Shown: in pieces, positions 29,078 through 37,374 of the stretch
How positions within the stretch are numbered: the stretch's first letter is position 1
How the letters are laid out: each line of letters opens with the position of its first letter
Assembly: GCF_019636135.1 (NCBI RefSeq)
Contig: NZ_JAHBYD010000022.1
Location: 26,213 to 90,212, forward strand
Length of the DNA stretch: 64,000 nt
Reading direction: 5' to 3'
From: Phenylobacterium sp.
GTDB lineage: Bacteria > Pseudomonadota > Alphaproteobacteria > Caulobacterales > Caulobacteraceae
Made by a program: the position numbers and the translations under genes
The notes under the pieces: generated by a model
Database searches by the model: none
The model's input: only the letters and a program-made list of their open reading frames with translations
What the model was told of the DNA's origin: nothing

Positions 29078-31060
29078 ATGCTGCCGGCGCTTTGGCCGCT
29101 ACGTCTGATCCCGCGACGCTCGCCGCCGTTCCTGACGGGGCTGGCGATCACGCTGGGCGCGCTCGCCGGCGCGGCGCTCATCCGGGGCGCGGCGCTGGGC
29201 TGGGAGAACGCCGTCGGCGCCTCGGTCACCACCCTTCCCGCGCTGATCCTGGCGACGCTCTACGCCGGGCCACGCTGGGGCTGGGGCGCGCTGACCCTGG
29301 CGGTGGTCGTCGGCTGGCACGCGCCGGTCATCGTCACGGCGCCCCAGACCTCGGTCATGATCATGTTCGTGATCTCGGCGGCGCTGACGGTCATCGTCTC
29401 CTCCAGCCTGCGCGAGGCGCTGCTGCGGCTCGACGAGGCCAACGCCACCCAGGCCGCCGCCCAGCGCACCCTGGAGGTCACCGAGAACCGCTTCCGCACC
29501 CTGGCCGACAGCGCGCCGATCCTGATGTGGGTCACCCGCAGCGACGGCCGCCGCGAATTCACCAACAAGGCCTACAACGACTTCATGGGCGCCGACTTCG
29601 TCACGGCCGCCGAGGTCGACTGGCGCAGGTTCCTCCATCCCGACGACCTCGCCCGCGTGCTGCGCGAGCAGGTGGCGGGCGAGAGCTCGCGCCGGCTCTT
29701 CACCCTGGAGGCCCGCTACCGGCGCGCCGACGGCGAGTTCCGCTGGATCCGTTCGGTCAGCCAGCCGCGCTGGGGCGCCGACGGGGCCTTCGACGGCTTC
29801 ATCGGCGTGGGCTTCGACGCCACCGACGCCAAGCAGGCCGAGGACGACCTGAAGCGGATCAACGACCTCCTGGCCGAGCGGGTGCAGGAGGCCCTGGCCG
29901 GGCGCGACGAGGCCGAGGCGGCCCTGCAGCGGGCGCAGAAGCTGGAGGCCGTGGGCCAGCTCACCGGCGGCGTGGCGCACGACTTCAACAACCTGCTCAC
30001 CGTCGTCATCGGCGCACTCGACCTGATGCAGCGCCATCCCAGGGACGAGGCCCGCCGCGCGCGGATGATCGAGGCGGCGCTGGGCGCGGCCCGCCGCGGC
30101 GAGCGCCTGACCCAGCAGCTCCTCGCCTTCTCCCGCCGCCAGGCGCTGAAGCCCGAACCGGTGCAGGTCGATGCGCTGCTGAAGGACTCCGAGGCCCTGC
30201 TCAGCCGCGCCGTCGGCGAGGCTGTCACCCTGATCGTCTCGCCCGCGGCCCCCGACTGCGTCGTCAACCTCGACCCCAGCCAGTTCGAGGCGGCGGTCAT
30301 GAACCTCGTGGTCAACGCCCGCGACGCCACGCCCCCGGGCGGCATGATCCGCATCGAGACCCTGCCCGTGACCCTGAAAGCCCGGCAGGTCGAGGCGCTG
30401 GAGGCGGGCGAGTACCTCTGCGTGGGCGTCCACGACACCGGCGCCGGCATGGACGACGCCACCGCCCAGCGCGCCTTCGAGCCCTTCTTCACCACCAAGG
30501 CGCACGGCCGCGGCACGGGCCTCGGCCTCTCCCAGGTCTACGGCTTCGCCCGCCAGAGCGGCGGCACGGCCACCGTGGACAGCGCCCCGGGCAGGGGCGC
30601 CAGCGTCAGCCTCTATCTCCCCCGCGTCGCGGCCCCTGAAGCGGCGGCGCTCGTCGCGGCCGGCGAGGCGGAGCCGGCCCGCGGCCGCGCGCTGCGCATC
30701 CTCCTCGCGGAGGACGACGCGCAGGTGGCCGAACTGGTCGAGGACATGCTGCGCGACCTCGGCCATCAGGTCCGCCGCACCGAGCACGCCGACGCCGCCC
30801 TGGTCGTCCTGCGCGGCCGGGAGCCGGTCGACCTCCTGCTCACCGACCTCATCATGCCCGGCGACAAGTCCGGGGTGGACCTGGCCCGCGAGGCCGTCGC
30901 GCTGCGGCCCGGCCTGCCGGTCATCCTCTCCTCCGGCTACACCGGCGAGGTCCTCTCCGCCGCCGAAGACACCTCCTGGCCCCTGCTCCGCAAACCCTAC
31001 GGCGCCGACCAGCTCGCCCGCTGCATCGCCGACGCGACGAAGGCGACAGAGGCGGCGTGA
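29078..31060 (+). CDS. Membrane hybrid histidine kinase with PAS and receiver domains
   Basis: 660 residues. The first ~110 are hydrophobic with about four membrane helices of the DUF4118 type. A PAS domain follows (FRTLADSAPILMWVTRSDG ... FIGVGFDATDAKQAED), then HisKA with His301 in GGVAHDFNN, HATPase_c (NARDATPPGG, DTGAGMD, GRGTGLGLS), and a receiver with Asp590 in LLLTDLIMPG. It is the same HisKA/ATPase class as the kinase at 10304. The ATG at 29078 was chosen for its GAGAGGGG ribosome site; a GTG at 29066 is an alternative. Confidence 0.9.
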   Translation: MLPALWPLRLIPRRSPPFLTGLAITLGALAGAALIRGAALGWENAVGASVTTLPALILATLYAGPRWGWGALTLAVVVGWHAPVIVTAPQTSVMIMFVISAALTVIVSSSLREALLRLDEANATQAAAQRTLEVTENRFRTLADSAPILMWVTRSDGRREFTNKAYNDFMGADFVTAAEVDWRRFLHPDDLARVLREQVAGESSRRLFTLEARYRRADGEFRWIRSVSQPRWGADGAFDGFIGVGFDATDAKQAEDDLKRINDLLAERVQEALAGRDEAEAALQRAQKLEAVGQLTGGVAHDFNNLLTVVIGALDLMQRHPRDEARRARMIEAALGAARRGERLTQQLLAFSRRQALKPEPVQVDALLKDSEALLSRAVGEAVTLIVSPAAPDCVVNLDPSQFEAAVMNLVVNARDATPPGGMIRIETLPVTLKARQVEALEAGEYLCVGVHDTGAGMDDATAQRAFEPFFTTKAHGRGTGLGLSQVYGFARQSGGTATVDSAPGRGASVSLYLPRVAAPEAAALVAAGEAEPARGRALRILLAEDDAQVAELVEDMLRDLGHQVRRTEHADAALVVLRGREPVDLLLTDLIMPGDKSGVDLAREAVALRPGLPVILSSGYTGEVLSAAEDTSWPLLRKPYGADQLARCIADATKATEAA

Positions 31061-31061
31061 G

Positions 31062-31556
31062 TTATCTGCCTCCCCTGCGAAGCGGGGGAGGGGGACCACT
31101 CGCCGAAGAGCGAGTGGTGGAGGGGGCGGAAGCCGCCGCCGAGCCTGACCACGCCCCTTCCACCATCGGCTCTTCGCTACGCTCGGCCGACGGTCCCCCT
31201 TCCCCGTCAACGGGGAAGGTAGAGCGGCGCCTCAGGTCATCGATCCGTCCCAGCGCCGACAAGATCACCCCGTCTGCGACGCTGCCAAGGCGCCGATACA
31301 CATCGCTCGCCTCAATCCGCAGCACCTCGATCCCGCGCCGCTTGAGCCACATGTCGCGCGCCTGATCCTTCTCGCGCTTCTCGTCGCCCCAATGCGTCGA
31401 CCCATCGATCTCGACCGCCAGGCGCGCCGCTGGGCAGTAGAAGTCGAAGATCATCTGCTCATAGGCGTACTGCCGCCGAAAGATCGGGCGCTCCTCACCG
31501 CGCGCCCGCAGCCGCGACCAGAGCATCACCTCCGGCTCGGTCATGTCACGCCGCAA
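31062..31556 (-). CDS. DUF559 endonuclease-like protein with a repeat-encoded tail
   Basis: 164 residues. Residues 5-110 are DUF559, related to the very-short-patch-repair endonuclease fold: FYCPAARLAVEIDGSTHWGDEKREKDQARDMWLKRRGIEVLRI holds the D-x-n-E-x-D-type core. The final ~55 residues (TFPVDGEGGPSAERSEEPMVEGA...) are a translation of the repeat at 31069-31226 and unlikely to be native. Family homology runs upstream through ALRRD to an in-frame TGA at 31563-31565, so only a TTG (31556) or ATG (31544) is left as start. The start may have been lost, and the gene may be decaying. Confidence 0.6.
   Translation of the reverse strand: MRRDMTEPEVMLWSRLRARGEERPIFRRQYAYEQMIFDFYCPAARLAVEIDGSTHWGDEKREKDQARDMWLKRRGIEVLRIEASDVYRRLGSVADGVILSALGRIDDLRRRSTFPVDGEGGPSAERSEEPMVEGAWSGSAAASAPSTTRSSASGPPPPLRRGGR
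31069..31226. repeat. Palindromic repeat overlapping the 3' end of the DUF559 gene
   Basis: CTCCCCTGCGAAGCGGGGGAG, CACTCGCCGAAGAGCGAGTGG and CTTCCCCGTCAACGGGGAAG hairpins follow one another. The last hairpin recurs as CTTCCCCATCAACGGGGAAG at 31615-31634 on the other side of the gene, in the same orientation with the same GTAGAGCG tail. Confidence 0.8.
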
Positions 31557-31611
31557 CGCCTTGGCTCATTTGTCGATCTTGATCGAAGCCCTCATCCGCC
31601 TCCCCTGCGCT

Positions 31612-31643
31612 CCCCTTCCCCATCAACGGGGAAGGTAGAGCGC
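31612..31643. repeat. Second copy of the CTTCCCCRTCAACGGGGAAG hairpin
   Basis: The stem CTTCCCC/GGGGAAG with loop ATCAAC and tail GTAGAGCGC matches the right end of the repeat at 31195-31226. The two copies bracket the DUF559 gene. Confidence 0.8.
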
Positions 31644-31735
31644 GCATAAGAACATAACAAGAACTTCTGCTGATGCGCTCCACCTTCCCTCCAATCATCC
31701 CTTGCGCATCCCAGCGTCATGGCTATATGATCATT

Positions 31736-31752
31736 ATGCTCGAAGTGAGCAA
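31736..31752. promoter_or_regulatory. Upstream operator-like palindrome of the nad operon
   Basis: ATGCTCGAAGTGAGCAA is an imperfect 7-3-7 inverted repeat. It is the reverse complement, with two changes, of the perfect site at 31807-31823. A -10-like TATATGAT at about 31724 lies just before it. Confidence 0.55.
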
Positions 31753-31806
31753 AAGGGTGCGGGCGCCGGTTCTCCAGGGCCAGGCGCCCTCTTATAGGCC
31801 CCATTA

Positions 31807-31823
31807 ATGCTCACTTTGAGCAT
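31807..31823. promoter_or_regulatory. Proximal operator-like palindrome of the nad operon
   Basis: ATGCTCA-CTT-TGAGCAT is a perfect 7-3-7 inverted repeat ending 12 bp before the nadA ATG and touching the AAGGAGG ribosome site. With the partner site 71 bp upstream (centre to centre) it suggests repression of NAD synthesis by a dimeric regulator, perhaps of the NadQ or NrtR kind reported in alphaproteobacteria. No such regulator gene is visible in the window. Confidence 0.6.
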
Positions 31824-31835
31824 AAGGAGGGTTCG

Positions 31836-32921
31836 ATGGCCGCCGACGGGTTCCAGTTCGCGTTCACCCCTGCCGTGGAGGCCCAGACGGCGCCCGCATG
31901 GGAGAAGGTCAGGCATCACGTCACGCCCATGGAGTGGCGCCTCCAGGCCCCGCTCATCGCCGAGATCAACCGGCTGAAGCGCGAGAAGGACGCCGTCATC
32001 CTCGCCCACAACTACATGACGCCCGAGATCTTCCACGGGGTCGGCGACTACGTGGGCGACAGCCTGGGCCTGGCCAAGGAGGCCGCCCGTTCCGACGCCA
32101 GGATCATCGTCCAGGCGGGCGTCCACTTCATGGCCGAGACCTCCAAGATCCTGTCGCCGGAGAAGCGCGTCCTGATCCCGGACCTGCGCGCCGGCTGCTC
32201 GCTGGCCAGCTCGATCACCGGCGCCGACGTGCGCCTGATCAAGCAGCGCTACCCGGACCTGCCGGTGGTCACCTACGTGAACACCACCGCCGACGTGAAG
32301 GCCGAGACCGACATCTGCTGCACCAGCGCCAACGCCGTGCAGGTGGTCGAACAGGCCGCCGCGCAGTGGGGCGTCGACCGCGTCATCCTGATCCCGGACG
32401 AGTTCCTGGCCCGCAACGTCGCGCGCCAGACCCACATCGGCATCGTCGCCTGGAAGGGCCGCTGCGAGGTGCATGAGCGCTTCACGGCCGCCGACATCCT
32501 GGAGATCAAGGCCGCCTATCCGGGCGCCGAGGTCCTGGCGCACCCGGAGTGCCCGGCCGAGGTGCTGGAGGTCAGCGACTTCGCCGGCTCGACGGCCGCG
32601 ATGAACGACTACGTCATCCAGCGGAAGCCGAAGCGCGTGGTGCTGATCACCGAGTGCTCGATGGCCGACAACGTCGCCGCCGACGCGCCGTTCACCGAGT
32701 TCGTGCGGCCCTGCAACCTCTGCCCGCACATGAAGACGATCACGCTGGAGAACATCTACGAGTCGCTCCTGCACGAGCGGTTCGAGGTGACGGTCGATCC
32801 CGCGGTCGCCGAGCGCGCGCGGCTGGCCGTCCAGCGCATGGTCGACCTGCCGCCGCCGTCGCAGCCGGCCCGATACGACCTCGTCAAGGCCCGCCACCAC
32901 GTCGACGTGGAGCTGATCTGA
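31836..32921 (+). CDS. nadA: Quinolinate synthase
   Basis: 361 residues. It condenses iminoaspartate with dihydroxyacetone phosphate into quinolinate using a [4Fe-4S] cluster. Cysteine ligands expected from the family are Cys121 (DLRAGCSLA), Cys210 (WKGRCEVH) and Cys296 (RPCNLCPH). HNYMTPE, GDYVGDS and [11 protein letters not shown] are the repeated-domain substrate loops. AAGGAGG lies nine bases before the ATG. It begins the nad operon, and its stop is followed by the next GTG one base on. Confidence 0.96.
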   Translation: MAADGFQFAFTPAVEAQTAPAWEKVRHHVTPMEWRLQAPLIAEINRLKREKDAVILAHNYMTPEIFHGVGDYVGDSLGLAKEAARSDARIIVQAGVHFMAETSKILSPEKRVLIPDLRAGCSLASSITGADVRLIKQRYPDLPVVTYVNTTADVKAETDICCTSANAVQVVEQAAAQWGVDRVILIPDEFLARNVARQTHIGIVAWKGRCEVHERFTAADILEIKAAYPGAEVLAHPECPAEVLEVSDFAGSTAAMNDYVIQRKPKRVVLITECSMADNVAADAPFTEFVRPCNLCPHMKTITLENIYESLLHERFEVTVDPAVAERARLAVQRMVDLPPPSQPARYDLVKARHHVDVELI

Positions 32922-32922
32922 G

Positions 32923-33387
32923 GTGGAATACGCCCCGGTCATCGCGGCCGTGACGTCCCGGCCGCTGGCGGCGATCGCCGCGCGGGTGCGGCCCGAGCAG
33001 GTCGGCCACGTGGTCTTCGGCGCCCTGGAGCGGGTCCATGCGGTCCTGCGCGCCGGCGACTTCGGCCCGTACTGGGGCGACGTGGTGCTGTGCGAGGGCG
33101 AGGACGGCGACGGCGTCATGGACCTGCGCATCGGCGTGGGCCTGGCGCGGTCGTTCACCGGCCTGGGCGCGGTCGGCCCCTGGACCACGCCGGGCGGCGA
33201 GGCCGTGCAGGTCACGCACCTGGGCCCCTGGTCCGAGCGCGGGCTGGCGCACGACGCCGCGCGGCACGGCGCGGTCCGGCTCGGGCGGCGCCTGACCGGC
33301 GTCCACTGGGAAGTCTCGGGCGCCTTCGACCCGGCGGCCCGCACCCGCCCCACCGACGTCTTCTACGAGGCCGCAGCCGATGACTGA
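32923..33387 (+). CDS. GyrI-like small-molecule-binding domain protein
   Basis: 154 residues from a GTG one base after the nadA stop; its own stop overlaps the nadB ATG. The pattern of two beta-alpha-beta-beta halves (VVFGALERVHAVLRAG ... EAVQVTHLGPWSERGLAHDAARHGAVRLGRRL) and the end TRPTDVFYEAA fit the GyrI-like / AraC effector-binding fold. This fold binds small molecules. Inside the nad operon it could sense a pyridine nucleotide precursor or hand on unstable iminoaspartate, but this is inference; no such role is established for the family. Confidence 0.7.
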   Translation: MEYAPVIAAVTSRPLAAIAARVRPEQVGHVVFGALERVHAVLRAGDFGPYWGDVVLCEGEDGDGVMDLRIGVGLARSFTGLGAVGPWTTPGGEAVQVTHLGPWSERGLAHDAARHGAVRLGRRLTGVHWEVSGAFDPAARTRPTDVFYEAAADD

Positions 33388-34891
33388 GCGTATCCGACAT
33401 GACGGCGTGATCGTCGTCGGCGCCGGGCTGGCCGGCTTCTCCGCCGCCCTCGCCGCCGCGCCGGCCAGGGTGCTGCTGCTCAGCGAAGCGCCGCTGAACC
33501 ACGGCTGCTCGTCGGCCTGGGCCCAGGGCGGCGTCGCCGCGGCCCTCTCCGACGACGACGCCCCCGCCCTGCACGCCGCCGACACCGTCGCGGCCGGCGC
33601 CGGGCTCGTCGTGCCCGCCGTCGCGGCCCTGCTGGCCGAGGAAGGCCCCGCCGCCGTGCGCCGGCTCGCCGACCTCGGCGCTCCGTTCGACCGCAAGGCC
33701 GGCGGCGCCTTCTCCCAGAGCCTGGAAGCCGCCCACTCCCGCGCCCGGGTCGCCCGCGTGAAGGGCGACCAGGCCGGCCGCGCCATCATGGAGGCGCTCA
33801 CCGTCGCCGTGCGCGCCGCCCGGCATATCGAGGTCCGCACCGGCGCGAAGCTCGTCGGCCTGCTGCAGGACGGCTCGACCCGCATCCGCGGCGTCGTGGT
33901 CCGCATCGACGGCCGCACGGTCGAGATCGCCGCCCGCGCGGTCGTCCTCGCCACCGGCGGCATCGGCGGCCTCTACGCCGTGACCACCACGCCCGCCGAG
34001 CTGAAGGGCGAGGGCCTGGGCCTGGCGGCGCTGGCAGGCGCAACGATCGCCGACCCCGAGTTCGTGCAGTTCCACCCGACCGCCATCGACATCGGCCGCG
34101 ACCCCGCCCCCCTCGCCACCGAGGCCCTGCGGGGCGAAGGCGCCGTTCTGGTCGACGCGAACGGCGAGCGCTTCATGGCGCGCTACCACCCGGCCGCCGA
34201 GCTCGCGCCGCGCGACGTGGTCGCCCGCGCCATCCATGCCGAGCGCGAGGCCGGCCGCGGCGCCTTCCTCGACGCCCGCGAGGCCGTGGGCGCCCACTTC
34301 CCGGACGAGTTCCCGGCCGTCTTCGCCGCCTGCATGGGCGGCGGCGTCGATCCGCGCACGCAGCTCATCCCCGTCGCGCCGGCCTGCCACTACCACATGG
34401 GCGGGATCGCCACGGATATCGACGGCCGCACCTCGCTGCCGGGCCTCTACGCCGCCGGCGAATGCGCCTCGACTGGGGTCCACGGCGCCAACCGCCTGGC
34501 CTCCAACTCGCTGCTGGAAGCGGCGGTCTTCGGCGCCCGCGCCGGCCGCGCCGCCGCGCGCGTCCAGGCCGCGCCCGAGCGTCCGCTCGCCGTCGTCACC
34601 GGCCCCGACCTGCCCGCCGAAGCCCTCGCCGCGCTCCGCGAGGCCATGAGCCGCGACGCCGGCGTCGTGCGCACCGCCGAGGGCCTCGCCCGCCTCGTCG
34701 CCGGGATCGACACCGCCCAGGCCGGGCATGGCCAGGCCCCGGCCCTCGTCGCCGCCCGCCTCGTCGCCGCCGCGGCCCTGGCGCGCCGCGAGAGCCGCGG
34801 CGGCCACTTCCGGTCCGACTTCCCCGACGCCGTCGCCCCCGAGCGCACCTTCGTCGCGGCCGCGCCCGGCGCCGCGCGCCACGCCGCCTGA
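33380..34891 (+). CDS. nadB: L-aspartate oxidase
   Basis: 503 residues. It oxidises L-aspartate to iminoaspartate with FAD. The GAGLAGFSAALAAA dinucleotide motif lies at the N-terminus; SSAWAQGGVAAAL, the substrate loop ATGGIGGLYAVTTTP, HPTAID, CHYHMGGI and GECASTGVHGANRLASNSLLE are all family signatures. The ATG sits in ATGACTGA, overlapping the preceding stop by eight bases. It is at the shorter end of the family, with a compact C-terminal domain. Confidence 0.95.
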   Translation: MTERIRHDGVIVVGAGLAGFSAALAAAPARVLLLSEAPLNHGCSSAWAQGGVAAALSDDDAPALHAADTVAAGAGLVVPAVAALLAEEGPAAVRRLADLGAPFDRKAGGAFSQSLEAAHSRARVARVKGDQAGRAIMEALTVAVRAARHIEVRTGAKLVGLLQDGSTRIRGVVVRIDGRTVEIAARAVVLATGGIGGLYAVTTTPAELKGEGLGLAALAGATIADPEFVQFHPTAIDIGRDPAPLATEALRGEGAVLVDANGERFMARYHPAAELAPRDVVARAIHAEREAGRGAFLDAREAVGAHFPDEFPAVFAACMGGGVDPRTQLIPVAPACHYHMGGIATDIDGRTSLPGLYAAGECASTGVHGANRLASNSLLEAAVFGARAGRAAARVQAAPERPLAVVTGPDLPAEALAALREAMSRDAGVVRTAEGLARLVAGIDTAQAGHGQAPALVAARLVAAAALARRESRGGHFRSDFPDAVAPERTFVAAAPGAARHAA

Positions 34892-34902
34892 ACCGAGATC
34901 GC

Positions 34903-35769
34903 ATGACCCCCAAGCCCCTCGTCGAACCCCTTCCCGACCTCCTCGTCGCCCCGGTGATCCGCGCCGCGCTCGCCGAGGACCTCGGCCGCGCCGGCGACGT
35001 CACCGCCCAGGCCTGCGTGCCCGGCGACGCGAAGCTCACCGCCGACTTCGCCGCCCGGCGCGGCGGCGTGGTGGCCGGCCTGTCGGTGATCCGGCTGGCG
35101 CTGGCCGAACTCGACGCCGGCGTGACCGTCGAGGCGCTCGCCGCGGACGGCCAGGCCGTGCCCGCCGGCACGACGCTGGCCCGCGTCAGCGGCAATGCGC
35201 GGGCCATCCTCACCGCCGAGCGCACGGCGCTGAACCTGCTGGGCCGCCTGTGCGGGATCGCGACCCTGACGCAGGACTTCGTCGACGCCGTCGCCGGCAC
35301 GGATGCCCGCATCACCGACACCCGCAAGACCACGCCGGGCTTGCGCGCCCTGGAGAAATACGCCGTCCGCTGCGGCGGCGGGGTCAACCACCGCTTCGGC
35401 CTGGATGACGCCATCCTGATCAAAGACAACCACGTCGCCGCCTGCGGCTCGGTGGGCGAGGCCGTCCGCCGCGCCAAGGCCTTCGCCGGCCACCTGATGA
35501 AGGTCGAGGTCGAGGTCGACAGCCTGGTCCAGCTCCAGGAGGCCCTCGCCCACGACCCCGACGTGATCATGCTCGACAACTTCACCCTGGAGGACATGGC
35601 CGAGGCCGTCCGCACCGTCGCCGGCCGCGTCATCCTGGAGGCCTCGGGCGGCGTCACCCTCGACACGGTCCGCGCCATCGCCACGACCGGCGTCGACGTC
35701 ATCAGCGTCGGCGCCCTCACCCACTCCGCCAAGGTCCTCGACATCGGCCTCGACGCGGTGGGGACCTAG
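34903..35769 (+). CDS. nadC: Quinolinate phosphoribosyltransferase (decarboxylating)
   Basis: 288 residues. It converts quinolinate and PRPP to nicotinate mononucleotide. TERTALNLLGRLCGIAT, DTRKTTPGLRALEKYAVRCGGGVNHR (the substrate arginines and lysine), IKDNHV and EVEVDSL, and the C-terminal DVISVGALTHS are all typical. It follows nadB by 11 bases and completes the nadA-nadB-nadC route. A palindromic repeat comes after it and may end the transcript. Confidence 0.96.
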   Translation: MTPKPLVEPLPDLLVAPVIRAALAEDLGRAGDVTAQACVPGDAKLTADFAARRGGVVAGLSVIRLALAELDAGVTVEALAADGQAVPAGTTLARVSGNARAILTAERTALNLLGRLCGIATLTQDFVDAVAGTDARITDTRKTTPGLRALEKYAVRCGGGVNHRFGLDDAILIKDNHVAACGSVGEAVRRAKAFAGHLMKVEVEVDSLVQLQEALAHDPDVIMLDNFTLEDMAEAVRTVAGRVILEASGGVTLDTVRAIATTGVDVISVGALTHSAKVLDIGLDAVGT

Positions 35770-35800
35770 GACCACGCCCTGCCCGGTTCACCCCAGATGA

Positions 35801-35928
35801 ACGTCATGGCCCGGCTTGTCCGGGCCACCCATCGGGCTGTGAGCTCGTGATGACGTGCGGCGTCGACGCTGCGCGCGTTCCGGGACGCACAGCCCAATAG
35901 GTCCCCCGGACAAGCCGGGGGATGACGT
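35801..35928. repeat. Palindromic GTCATGGCCCGGCTTGTCCGG repeat
   Basis: ACGTCATGGCCCGGCTTGTCC at the left is mirrored by CCGGACAAGCCGGGGGATGACGT at the right, which is given here in parts, with inner GGGCTGTG / CACAGCCC arms. It fills the 175-bp gap between convergent nadC and the P-loop gene and may serve as a bidirectional terminator. Confidence 0.8.
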
Positions 35929-35944
35929 TCCGGGGAAACCGGAC

Positions 35945-36484
35945 CTACAGCAGCCGGAACCGCCCGCTCGCCAGCCCCGCCCTGACCGCGGCCACGGTCT
36001 CGTCGGCGGTCTGGCCGCTGGTGTCGAGAAGGCTGTCGGGCGGCGTCGCGACGTCGCGGAACGCCTGCCACATCTGCCGCATCACGGCCGCGTCGGTCAT
36101 CGGATGGCCCGTCCGCGCCGTGCCGCGCGCGACCGTCGTCGCCTCGTCCGGCATCAGCAGCACATAGTCGAGCTCCAGCCCGTGGCGGCGCGCCGCCGAG
36201 AGCCACGGCTCGAAGAACCACGGCCCGACGACCCCGTCGGCGTAGACCTCGTAGCCGCCCACCGCGCCCGTCGCCGCCACCGCGGCGATGGCGTTCATCA
36301 GCGTCACGTTCTGCGCCTGCGACTCCGGCCGCCACGGCTCGACGAAGCCCTTCACGATGTAGGCGTAGAAGTCGTCCGTATGCAGGTGCATGGCGAGCGG
36401 CCCGTCCGTCTCGCGCGCCAGGCGGCGCGCGACGGTGGACTTCCCGGCGCCGGGCGGCCCGGTGACGATGACGATACGCCCCAT
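35945..36484 (-). CDS. P-loop kinase-like ATPase
   Basis: 179 residues. The Walker A motif GPPGAGKST lies at residues 9-17, near the N-terminus. HLHTDDFYAYIVKG is the usual next segment of small zeta-toxin or uridine-kinase-like P-loop enzymes. ELDYVLLMPDEATTVARGTARTGHP resembles the lid with basic residues. The substrate is unknown: nucleoside, sugar or coenzyme kinases all share this pattern. Its neighbours do not help. Confidence 0.75.
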   Translation of the reverse strand: MGRIVIVTGPPGAGKSTVARRLARETDGPLAMHLHTDDFYAYIVKGFVEPWRPESQAQNVTLMNAIAAVAATGAVGGYEVYADGVVGPWFFEPWLSAARRHGLELDYVLLMPDEATTVARGTARTGHPMTDAAVMRQMWQAFRDVATPPDSLLDTSGQTADETVAAVRAGLASGRFRLL

Positions 36485-36604
36485 GCGACGACCCTAGACA
36501 CGATCCGGGCGACGATCCGCAACCCCGACGTCAGCCGCCCACCGCCCAGGGAGCTCAAACGGGGTGGCCACGAACCGCGCCGCGCGCTCGCCACAGGCGC
36601 CGCA

Positions 36605-37291
36605 TCACGCCGGCTCCAGGCGGCCCGCGGCCTCGTGGGCGGCGTCGAGGCGCTGGTCGGTGAAGGCCGACATGCGGGCGACCACCTGCTCCAGGATCTC
36701 GGGCCGCGCCAGTTCGGGACGCCCGGAGTTGAACGGCGGCGCCGGGGCGTATTCCAGGCCGAGCTGGCTCGCCTCGGCGAAGTCGCGACCGGCCAGCTCC
36801 TCCAGCAGCACGAAGCCGAAGTCGATGCCGGCCGTCACGCCGCCGCCGGTGATGACGTTGCCGTCGCGCTCCACCCTGGCCTCGCTGACGATCGCGCCGA
36901 ACGGCGCCAGCAGCGGCCGCGCGGCCCAGTGGCAGGCGGCGCGCTTGCCCCGCAGGAAGCCGGCCGCGCCCAGGATCAGCGACCCCGTGCAGACCGACGT
37001 CAGGTACCTGGCCGTCGCGCCCAGGCGCCGGATCTGCGCCATGAACGCCTCGTCCAGCATGGCCGCCGTCGTGCCGAAGCCGCCGGGGATGCAGAGCACG
37101 TCGCAGCGCTCGATCTCCGCGAGGTCGGCCAGCTTCGTGAACGTGAGGCCTTCCGCCTCGATGTCCTGGCCGCCGAGCGAGGCGACGATCACGTCGGCGT
37201 CCGGCGTGCGCACGAGCACCTGGTGCGGGCCGGTGAAGTCCAGGTGGGTCACGCCCGGATAGAGCGCGAAGACGATCTGCAAACGGGACAT
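36605..37291 (-). CDS. DJ-1/PfpI family protein (isonitrile hydratase-like)
   Basis: 228 residues. The nucleophile elbow cysteine is in LTSVCTGSLILGAAGFL, with an aspartate-glutamate pair in the N-terminal strand (YPGVTHLDFTGPHQVL) and GKRAACHW next to the nucleophile. The order and length match isonitrile hydratase InhA, which hydrates isonitriles to N-formamides. It may equally be a member with another substrate. GGAGACC precedes the ATG. It is divergent from the gene at 37375, an AraC protein with a related N-terminal domain. Confidence 0.8.
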   Translation of the reverse strand: MSRLQIVFALYPGVTHLDFTGPHQVLVRTPDADVIVASLGGQDIEAEGLTFTKLADLAEIERCDVLCIPGGFGTTAAMLDEAFMAQIRRLGATARYLTSVCTGSLILGAAGFLRGKRAACHWAARPLLAPFGAIVSEARVERDGNVITGGGVTAGIDFGFVLLEELAGRDFAEASQLGLEYAPAPPFNSGRPELARPEILEQVVARMSAFTDQRLDAAHEAAGRLEPA

Positions 37292-37353
37292 CGGCGGGTC
37301 TCCTTCAGGTTGACGACGCCGGTCTAGGCGCGCTACGCCTTGGCCGAAACGAC

Positions 37354-37367
37354 ATTGTTCCCACAAT
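37354..37367. promoter_or_regulatory. Possible operator ATTGTTCCCACAAT
   Basis: 5-4-5 inverted repeat ending seven bases before the ATG of the AraC-type gene, in the 83-bp gap between two divergent DJ-1-domain genes. It is a candidate autoregulatory site only. Confidence 0.35.
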
Positions 37368-37374
37368 TCCTGCC

